Source: Synechococcus sp. MW101C3
Lineage (GTDB): Bacteria; Cyanobacteriota; Cyanobacteriia; PCC-6307; Cyanobiaceae
Reading direction: 5' to 3'
Length of the DNA: 64,000 nt
Assembly: GCF_002252635.1 (NCBI RefSeq)
Contig: NZ_NQKX01000007.1
Span: 186,001-250,000, forward strand
Part shown: positions 56,340-62,166 of the stretch, piece after piece
How positions within the stretch are numbered: position 1 is the stretch's first letter
Layout: every line of letters starts with the position of its first letter
Program-made: the position numbers and the translations under genes
Notes under the pieces: model-generated
Databases searched by the model: none
What the model was told of the DNA's origin: nothing
The model's input: the letters and a program-made list of their open reading frames with translations, nothing else

Positions 56340-57398
56340 ATGGCAGAACCGCCGATGGAATCAGCGCCGATGGGGTCGAGCCACGACCCGGCCGCTGAAA
56401 CGCAGTCCTCCGGCTGCTGGGAACAGGTGAGCCTGCTGGATCTCGTTGCAGCCGCCCCGGCAGCAGGGGCCGCACCCAGGGCTCCCGCCAGGCCGGCGCC
56501 GGTGGCTGCACCCGCTTCCGCCTCCAGGCCTGCAGCTGCAGAACCGCCTGCAGCGGAGCCCACGAGCACGGCCAAGCCACGCCTCAGCCTGCCGCCCCTG
56601 GCCGCCACCACGGATCCCCTGGCGGCAGCGGAGCGGCCGGCCGGTGCTGCGGCAGGCTGCCCCACCCAGCTGCTGATCCTCGACACCGAAACCACCGGGC
56701 TGGACCCGCAGCAGGACCACTGCATCGAGGTCGGGGCCATCCTTTTCCATGTCCCCACCCGCGCCGTTCTCAGCCAGCTCTCCTTCCTGCTTCCCTGCGA
56801 AAGCAATCCGGCTGCGCCGATCAACGGGATCCCCGCTGCCGTCACCCGGCTGAGCCAACCGTGGGACAACGCGCTCGCGTACTTCCGCGCGTTGGTGGAG
56901 GCCGCCGATGTGATCGTGGCCCACAACGCCAGCTTCGACCGCCAGTGGTTCGGGCGGGGCGTGTTGCCCGCACTGGCGAAACCCTGGCTGTGCAGCATGG
57001 AGGATCTGCGCTGGCCGTCGGAGCGGCAGCTGCGGGCGACGCCGTCGGTGCGGGATCTGGCGCTGGCCTACGGGGTGCCGGTGTGGGCCGCGCACCGGGC
57101 CCTCACCGACTGCATCTACCTGGCCCAGGTGTTTTCCCGCTGCGACGACCTGGAGGAGCTGCTGCTGGCAGGCCTGGAGCCACGGCGTCTGTACCGGGCC
57201 CAGCTGCCCTACGAGCAGCGCCACCGCGCCCGGCAGGCCGGCTTCCGCTGGAACGACCCCATCCCCAAAGCCTGGACCCGGCGCCTGAGCGAGCGGGAAG
57301 CAGCGGGTCTGGGCTTTCCCGTGGCACCCGTGGAACCCCTCGCTGGCAGCAGCAGCGGCAGCCCGATCGCCCACCCGATCAACAGCACCGCCGCCTGA
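56340..57398 (+). CDS. DEDDh 3'-5' exonuclease (Pol III epsilon/ExoX-like) with low-complexity N-terminus
   Basis: 352 residues from ATG 56340; ATGs at 56277, 56355 and 56370 are alternatives. The N-terminal ~105 residues are Ala/Pro-rich and probably disordered. The exonuclease domain follows with ExoI LILDTETTGLDP, ExoII ADVIVAHNASFDRQWF and ExoIII VWAAHRALTDCIYL, giving Asp, Glu, Asp, His and Asp. A short C-terminal module (ARQAGFRWNDPIPKAWTRRL) looks like a small Trp-containing nucleic-acid-binding motif seen after such domains. DNA repair or RNA processing is possible. Confidence 0.88.
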   Translation: MAEPPMESAPMGSSHDPAAETQSSGCWEQVSLLDLVAAAPAAGAAPRAPARPAPVAAPASASRPAAAEPPAAEPTSTAKPRLSLPPLAATTDPLAAAERPAGAAAGCPTQLLILDTETTGLDPQQDHCIEVGAILFHVPTRAVLSQLSFLLPCESNPAAPINGIPAAVTRLSQPWDNALAYFRALVEAADVIVAHNASFDRQWFGRGVLPALAKPWLCSMEDLRWPSERQLRATPSVRDLALAYGVPVWAAHRALTDCIYLAQVFSRCDDLEELLLAGLEPRRLYRAQLPYEQRHRARQAGFRWNDPIPKAWTRRLSEREAAGLGFPVAPVEPLAGSSSGSPIAHPINSTAA

Positions 57399-57507
57399 GC
57401 GGCCAGTCAATCGGCGAGCAGTGTGCGTGGCAAAGCGGAAGTCTCCTGTTGTGTTCGCCCAATCAGGCCAACGCCCACACAAGCTGGTGAAAGAGCACTG
57501 TGATCGG

Positions 57508-57762
57508 ATGTCCATTCCCCGGTTGCTTGAGGGCGCCGGCCCGCCGGTGCCGAAACGGTGGCAACTGCGCCGCTGGCAACGGGCCCGCACCTGGGCCCGG
57601 CTGGTGCGCGAGGCCGAAGCGCTCTGGCATGTGGATGTGCGCGACCTGCGGCGCCTCGGCGCCCTGGAGCTCGACCAGCTGCTGCATGAAGTTCCTCCTT
57701 CGCTGCGCCCGCGTGTGAACCGCTGGCTGGGGGGCTACCGGGCCCGCACCCGCCTGAACTGA
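57508..57762 (+). CDS. Small basic hypothetical protein
   Basis: 84 residues from ATG 57508; an in-frame GTG at 57421 would add 29 residues of less convincing sequence. It is rich in Arg, Leu and Trp ([48 protein letters not shown]), probably helical, with no transmembrane helix or known domain. Nucleic-acid or membrane-surface binding would suit the charge but is speculation. It lies between the exonuclease gene and the phosphate-binding-protein promoter. Confidence 0.5.
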   Translation: MSIPRLLEGAGPPVPKRWQLRRWQRARTWARLVREAEALWHVDVRDLRRLGALELDQLLHEVPPSLRPRVNRWLGGYRARTRLN

Positions 57763-57834
57763 GCGGGGCCAGGAGCAGGGTGTCAGCACAGGATCGGCAG
57801 GGCCCTGGCAGAACTGCGGCGGATGATGACCAAG

Positions 57835-57854
57835 CCCTAACCGGGGCTTAATCC
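57835..57854 (+). promoter_or_regulatory. Pho-box-like direct repeat upstream of pstS
   Basis: Two imperfect copies of the cyanobacterial SphR/PhoB half-site, ccctaacc (57835) and gcttaatcc (57846), have their TAA cores 11 bp apart, the 8+3 spacing of Pho boxes. They lie about 50 bp before the phosphate-binding-protein start. A real box normally has three copies; only two are seen, so this is a candidate. Confidence 0.45.
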
Positions 57855-57902
57855 TCGCCCGGTGCCGCTCTGCGCAGAGTGAGGCGCACGGTTCCATCCT
57901 CC

Positions 57903-59015
57903 ATGCCCGGCCGATCCAACCTCCGTTGCCGCCCAGCGCAGCGTTCCGGGACCAGCGGCCTAACCCGCGTGCGTCTCGGCATGGCGCTCTGCCTGCTCGG
58001 CACATTGGTTGGAGGGTCAGTGGCCCTTCCTCTCGCCGAAGCCTCCGCCCAATCAGCTCCGGCCAAGGGTGGGTTGATTCGGGTCAGTGGCTCCAGCACC
58101 GTCTTTCCGATCACAGCTGCAGCGATCAGCGCCTTCCGTGCCACAAAGCCAGGCGCGAATGTGCGCTTTCAGCTGCTGGAGACAGGCACCAGCGCAGGCT
58201 TCCGGGATTTCTGTGCCGGCAAGGTGCAGATGAGCAACGCTTCACGGCCGATCAGTACCGAGGAACTCAAGGCCTGCGCTGCACGCGGGATCAAGTTCTT
58301 GGAATTGCCGATCGCCTTCGATGCGCTCACCGTGGCGGTGAACCCCCGCAACACCTGGGCGAAAGGGATCAGCACCGCTGAGTTATCCCGCCTGTGGCGA
58401 CGCAGTGCTGAAGGCAAGATCATGCGCTGGAATCAGGTGAATGCCGCCTGGCCGGCATCCCCGATCCGCCTGTGCGGCCCTGGCAAGGATTCGGGCACCT
58501 TCGACTACTTCAACAAGGCGATCAACGGTAACGCCAGCGATTCCCGCCGCGATTACACCAGCAGCGAAGACGACGCGGTGGTGGTGAACTGCATCGCCAA
58601 GGATTCCCAAGCCCTCGGCTACGTGGGCTTCGGCTGGTACGCCTCCAATACCAACAAACTTAGAGCACTGGCCGTGAACGGCCGTAAGGGCCTGATCAGC
58701 CCATCAGTACAGAATGTGCAGGATGAACTCTACACCCCTCTCTCCAGGCCGTTGTTCATCTACATCAACGACAGCATGGTGCGCGGGCAGGATGATGTGC
58801 GTCGTTTCGTCACCTTCTACCTCCAACGGGGGCCCCAGTTCGTCAAGCAGGCTCGCTTCATTCCGCTTGAAGATGACACGTACAGGCTGGTGGAAACCAA
58901 GTTCTATCGCCATGTGCTCGGCACCTCCTTCGGTGGAGATCTGCCTGTGGGCCTCACCATCAGCCAGGCCCTGGCGCGCAGCTTCAGCCAGTTGCGCAAA
59001 CCGGTGGCCCGCTGA
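57903..59015 (+). CDS. Phosphate ABC transporter substrate-binding protein (PstS/SphX-like)
   Basis: 370 residues from ATG 57903; an in-frame GTG-type start at 57879 is possible. A long signal peptide (basic N-region, hydrophobic LGMALCLLGTLVGGSVAL, cut near ASAQS) precedes a type 2 periplasmic-binding fold. Phosphate-binding motifs are ISVSGSST-like RVSGSSTVFPIT, SNASRPISTEE, and GKDSGTFDYF. These match the SphX/PstS branch common in cyanobacteria. No pstC/A/B genes lie nearby, so this is an orphan high-affinity component. A Pho-box-like repeat is located just upstream. CorA and CHAD genes follow. Confidence 0.88.
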   Translation: MPGRSNLRCRPAQRSGTSGLTRVRLGMALCLLGTLVGGSVALPLAEASAQSAPAKGGLIRVSGSSTVFPITAAAISAFRATKPGANVRFQLLETGTSAGFRDFCAGKVQMSNASRPISTEELKACAARGIKFLELPIAFDALTVAVNPRNTWAKGISTAELSRLWRRSAEGKIMRWNQVNAAWPASPIRLCGPGKDSGTFDYFNKAINGNASDSRRDYTSSEDDAVVVNCIAKDSQALGYVGFGWYASNTNKLRALAVNGRKGLISPSVQNVQDELYTPLSRPLFIYINDSMVRGQDDVRRFVTFYLQRGPQFVKQARFIPLEDDTYRLVETKFYRHVLGTSFGGDLPVGLTISQALARSFSQLRKPVAR

Positions 59016-59137
59016 GTCAGGGGCAGCTGGTACCTGATTGCTGGCGCCCAGCGTGTTGCCCCATGCCCCGGGACGTGGCCCAGACGGCAGCTGCCAGCCA
59101 CCATCACCGCTGAAATGCCAACCCTTGCGCTGCTCCG

Positions 59138-59284
59138 ATGATCGGTTTGCTCTGGGAACGCCGCGCACAGGTCGGCTGGTGTCTGCTGATTCAGGCCGCC
59201 GTGCTCGCCACGGGGGTGGGGCTGGAGCAATGGCTGCAGCCACCGGCCCCTTACCTCGGCGGCACCACGACCGCTAGAACGTAG
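59138..59284 (+). CDS. Putative 48-residue membrane protein just upstream of corA
   Basis: ATG 59138 to TAG 59284 encodes a basic N-terminus (LLWERRAQ), one hydrophobic helix (VGWCLLIQAAVLATGVGL) and a Gly/Thr-rich end. The stop lies two bases before the corA ATG, a spacing that favours translational coupling. Too short for a domain call. It could be a true small membrane peptide regulating CorA, or a leader peptide for it. Evidence is geometry and composition only. Confidence 0.45.
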   Translation: MIGLLWERRAQVGWCLLIQAAVLATGVGLEQWLQPPAPYLGGTTTART

Positions 59285-59286
59285 GA

Positions 59287-60390
59287 ATGACCCGACTCGA
59301 TCCAGGCCGGCTGCGTTCCAGACGCCTGGGCGAACGGCCTGGTCAGCTTCCCAGCCAGTTGTTCATCCATGGCGGCAGGGCGCCGACGCGCCTGTCGGTG
59401 CTGTGTTTTCACCCCTCGGGCCTGGAAGAACGGGACGGGCTGCAGTTCGATGAGCTGAACGTGCTGCTGGAGCGCGGCCTGCCCCTGTGGGTGCGAGTGC
59501 AGGGCATGGGCAACCAGGCCCTGATCCGCGCGGTGCTCGAGCGGCTCGGTGTGCCGGAGCACTTTCAGACGCCACTGCTGGACCTGCCCCAACGACCACG
59601 AGTCGACTCCTCCGGCGACATGGTGCTGGCCGTACTGCACCGCCTCAGCTTCGCTGACACTCCCGACCGCCTGATCGGCGAGCAGGTGGGGCTGCTGCTG
59701 CTGCCAACGCTGCTGATCAGCATCGAGGAGGTGCCCAAGCCCAGCTCCTTCCCAGAACTCACGCACTGGCTGTCGTGCCTGGATCCCGCTCCAGCCAAGG
59801 AAGATCTCGACGACATCCTCCACTTCCTGATCGACGAGCTGCTGGATGCCTTGTTTCCGGTGTTGGAGCAACTGTCGGAGTTGCTGGAGCAATTGGAGGA
59901 AGCGGCGTTGATGCGGCCCAAACCCACACTGCTCAACCGTGCCTACACAGCCCGGAACACCCTGCGTGACATCCGGGGTCAGGTGTGGCCCCTGCGCCAC
60001 CAGATCATGGTGCTGCTGCGTCAGAACCAGCGCCTGCTCGGACCCGATGCCCTGCATGGCTTCCAGGACATGGAACAACGGGTGGGGCTGATCTTTGAAG
60101 CGTGTGAGTTAGTGCGGCGCCAATGCGACTCCGTGACTGAGGCCTACATGGCCAGTATCAGCAACCGCATGAACCAGGTAATGAAAACACTCACCATCGT
60201 TTCCACCATCTTTGCTCCGCTCACCTTCATCGCTGGGATCTACGGCATGAACTTTGTCAACATGCCGGAACTCCAGTGGCGTTTTGGCTACGCTGCAGTT
60301 GTGATGTTCATGCTGCTGGTGGCTGCCTTGCAGAGCTACTGGCTGTGGCGCCGCGGCTGGTTCCAGGACTGGACAACCGGCCGGCGTTGA
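59287..60390 (+). CDS. corA: CorA-family magnesium/cobalt channel
   Basis: 367 residues. A large acidic cytoplasmic funnel (about 1-300, including a Leu-rich coiled coil near 180-205) is followed by two C-terminal membrane helices. The selectivity signature YGMN is present in IAGIYGMNFVNMPE between them. CorA passively imports Mg2+ (or Co2+/Ni2+) gated by internal Mg2+. The stretch LLEQLSELLEQLEEAAL is the stalk helix. It lies between the phosphate-binding protein and CHAD genes; Mg2+ and polyphosphate are chemically linked. Confidence 0.95.
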   Translation: MTRLDPGRLRSRRLGERPGQLPSQLFIHGGRAPTRLSVLCFHPSGLEERDGLQFDELNVLLERGLPLWVRVQGMGNQALIRAVLERLGVPEHFQTPLLDLPQRPRVDSSGDMVLAVLHRLSFADTPDRLIGEQVGLLLLPTLLISIEEVPKPSSFPELTHWLSCLDPAPAKEDLDDILHFLIDELLDALFPVLEQLSELLEQLEEAALMRPKPTLLNRAYTARNTLRDIRGQVWPLRHQIMVLLRQNQRLLGPDALHGFQDMEQRVGLIFEACELVRRQCDSVTEAYMASISNRMNQVMKTLTIVSTIFAPLTFIAGIYGMNFVNMPELQWRFGYAAVVMFMLLVAALQSYWLWRRGWFQDWTTGRR

Positions 60391-60421
60391 ACGGCGTTGA
60401 CAAGCAAGCTCCCGCCCCGTG

Positions 60422-61483
60422 ATGAACAGCGTGAGGACCACCGTGATGAAGAGCGTGATGGATGCCGAGATCAACACCATGAAGACCAACAGGACGGACA
60501 GACCCACGACCGACGACGAGTCCGGCAGCTCGCCGGATGAACGTGACAACACCGCCGACGCAGACGGTGCTGCTGTCGAAGTGCAGCCGCTAAGCAGCAG
60601 TGGCGCCCATGCCGCCCTGCTGATCCAGCGCCAGACCCGCCGGCTGGGCAAGCTGCAACCGGACGTGCTCGCCGACCACGATCCCGAACCCCTGCATCAG
60701 CTGCGGGTGAGCCTCCGGCGCCTGCGCACGGTGCTGCAGCAGTTCGCCCCGGCGCTGGTGCTGCCCGACACGATCAGCGATCGGCGCATTGCCAAGGTGG
60801 CGCGCCATACCGGCCTCACCCGCGACCTCGACGTGCTGCAGCAGCGGCTGCACGGCAGCTTGATGCCCCTTTTGCCGGCGGCGGAGCAGAAAGCCCTGCG
60901 GCCGGTGCTGAAGCGGTTGAAGCGGGAGCGCCGGCAGGCCTTCGAGGGACTGGAGGAGGCGCTGCGCAGTGGCCCCTACCTGAAGCTGCTGGCACGCCTG
61001 CACCATTGGCAGGCCCAGCCGCGCTTCACCCCGCTGGGGGAGCAGCCGCTGCGCAGCTGGCTGCTCGAATGGCAGGCAGCGGCCTCCGCCAGCTTGTTTC
61101 TGCATGGCGGCTGGTTCGCCACCGATCCGCACGAGCCGGCCCTGCACGAGCTGCGCAAGCGCCTCAAGGCCCTGCGCTACACCCTCGAGCCTCTCGAAGA
61201 GCTGGTGGGGCCGTCTCTGAGCCGCTGGATCGCCCTGCTGCGTCAGGCCCAGGATCACCTGGGCGAACTGCACGACCTGCAGGTGCTCAGCGAGGGGCTG
61301 TTCGATCCGCAGCGGCCAGGCCAGCCGGAAATCAGCCTGCCCGGGCTGGAGGCGGAGATCGCCAAGGAGCAGGCGCAGCAGTGGCGAAATTGGCGCGAGC
61401 TGGCCGACACGCTCCACGGCGCTGCCGCCCGCCAGGAGCTGCAGGCCACCTTGCTCGACGCCAGCCGCCAGTCCGCCGCCTAG
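60422..61483 (+). CDS. CHAD-domain protein (polyphosphate-associated)
   Basis: 353 residues from ATG 60422 (GTG 60419 also possible). The first ~55 residues are polar and low complexity. The rest is a CHAD all-helical domain with conserved His and Arg/Lys positions: HQLRVSLRRLRTVLQQF (first helix pair) and HELRKRLKALRYTLEPLEEL (second copy of the same pattern). This internal duplication of HxLRxxxRRLR is the family hallmark. CHAD domains bind polyphosphate and often sit beside CYTH phosphatases or phosphate genes. Context with PstS and CorA agrees. Confidence 0.88.
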   Translation: MNSVRTTVMKSVMDAEINTMKTNRTDRPTTDDESGSSPDERDNTADADGAAVEVQPLSSSGAHAALLIQRQTRRLGKLQPDVLADHDPEPLHQLRVSLRRLRTVLQQFAPALVLPDTISDRRIAKVARHTGLTRDLDVLQQRLHGSLMPLLPAAEQKALRPVLKRLKRERRQAFEGLEEALRSGPYLKLLARLHHWQAQPRFTPLGEQPLRSWLLEWQAAASASLFLHGGWFATDPHEPALHELRKRLKALRYTLEPLEELVGPSLSRWIALLRQAQDHLGELHDLQVLSEGLFDPQRPGQPEISLPGLEAEIAKEQAQQWRNWRELADTLHGAAARQELQATLLDASRQSAA

Positions 61484-61507
61484 GGAGCCACCACTGGCCG
61501 CCTTGCC

Positions 61508-61533
61508 AAAAAAAGCCGGCCTCAGGGCCGGCT
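61508..61533 (-). terminator. Intrinsic terminator for leftward transcription
   Basis: agccggcc (61514-61521) and ggccggct (61526-61533) form a perfect 8-bp GC stem with a 4-base loop. Seven A's on the plus strand (61508-61514) become a T-run after the hairpin on the minus strand. It therefore stops leftward transcripts coming from the tRNA-like remnant or the NOS gene. The hairpin could also help end the rightward CHAD transcript. Confidence 0.8.
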
Positions 61534-61601
61534 GAACAGAGAACGTTGCTGCCGCTGGTGAGCCCGAAGGCTGGTTCAGTGGCAGAACGGAGGTGGACCG
61601 A

Positions 61602-61640
61602 TCGGAGCGGCGGGCTTTGAACCCACGACCCCCTACGACC
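61602..61640 (-). tRNA. tRNA 3'-end remnant (T-arm and acceptor strand only)
   Basis: On the minus strand, gtggg-ttcaaag-cccgc forms a normal five-pair T-arm with a TTCRA loop (61626-61610), followed by the seven-base acceptor strand cgctccg and discriminator A. No D-arm, anticodon stem or matching 5' acceptor strand (cggagcg) lies upstream, so this is not an intact gene. The GGGGTC-rich stretch before it resembles the 3' part of a tRNA-Pro, but the isotype is not secure. Such pieces are left when mobile elements integrate into tRNA 3' ends. Confidence 0.6.
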
Positions 61641-61656
61641 CCAAAGTGCAGACAAA

Positions 61657-61890
61657 GTGCTGAGATGCGTTGCTGTTACTGGTCCCGGAGCAAATCAGCT
61701 GAGGGGGTGGACCAATTGTCGATGGCAATCCCTCGTGTGCGGGAGAAACGAGCTGGTATCTCGTGAACTATTGCCAGGCTCATCCATCCCGCTCCTGAAA
61801 CGCCGCAAAGAGATCAGCAGGGATGAGGCGATCAGGGTTTGGAGGGAGACGCGCCAGGCCGGGCGGGTTGGGTGTAGCCCACAGTGGTGA
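61657..61890 (+). pseudogene. Possible remnant of a small DUF1651-type picocyanobacterial protein
   Basis: The last ~30 codons read LLKRRKEISRDEAIRVWRE and end CSPQW, resembling the C-terminal pattern of small Synechococcus/Prochlorococcus proteins of the DUF1651 type (RR..SR(E/D)EA...W.....PxW). The first ~45 codons look unrelated and the expected GW is changed. It may be a truncated gene or a chance resemblance; I cannot search to decide. Confidence 0.35.
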
Positions 61891-62166
61891 TCGCTGCTCC
61901 TGGCTAGCCACTCCTCTGGAATGGCTGGGGGTGGAGTCGGTGGTGATCTGGGTCAATGGTGACAGGGGATCAATCTGTCCAATCAATGCCATCCTCCTCA
62001 CATCGAGGGGCCAAGGGGTGGTGCAGTCCAGTCAAGACTGTCTGTAGACAGCTATCTTCGCGAAGATCGCACTGGTCTTTAAGCAGCGCATCACTTCCGG
62101 ATCCAATGCGCAATTCCGGCCACTGAAGCTGCCAACAGTCAAATCAGCCTGAAGTGTGCGAGTGAT

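Larger units (their letters stand above)
61534..62166. other. Lower-GC non-coding stretch with tRNA remnant
   Basis: About 630 bases between the terminator and the NOS stop codon. It holds the tRNA 3' remnant (61602-61640) and one small frame (61657-61890). The rest has no convincing gene or repeat. Base composition is visibly less GC-rich than the flanking housekeeping DNA, consistent with imported or decaying sequence. Confidence 0.5.

Noticed and set aside
56361-57590. 409-codon frame antisense to the exonuclease gene
   Set aside because: Gly/Arg/His-rich shadow; the plus strand carries the complete DEDDh motif set.
61560-61660. Intact tRNA gene on the minus strand
   Set aside because: Only T-arm and 3' acceptor strand fold; no D-arm, anticodon stem or pairing 5' strand is found.
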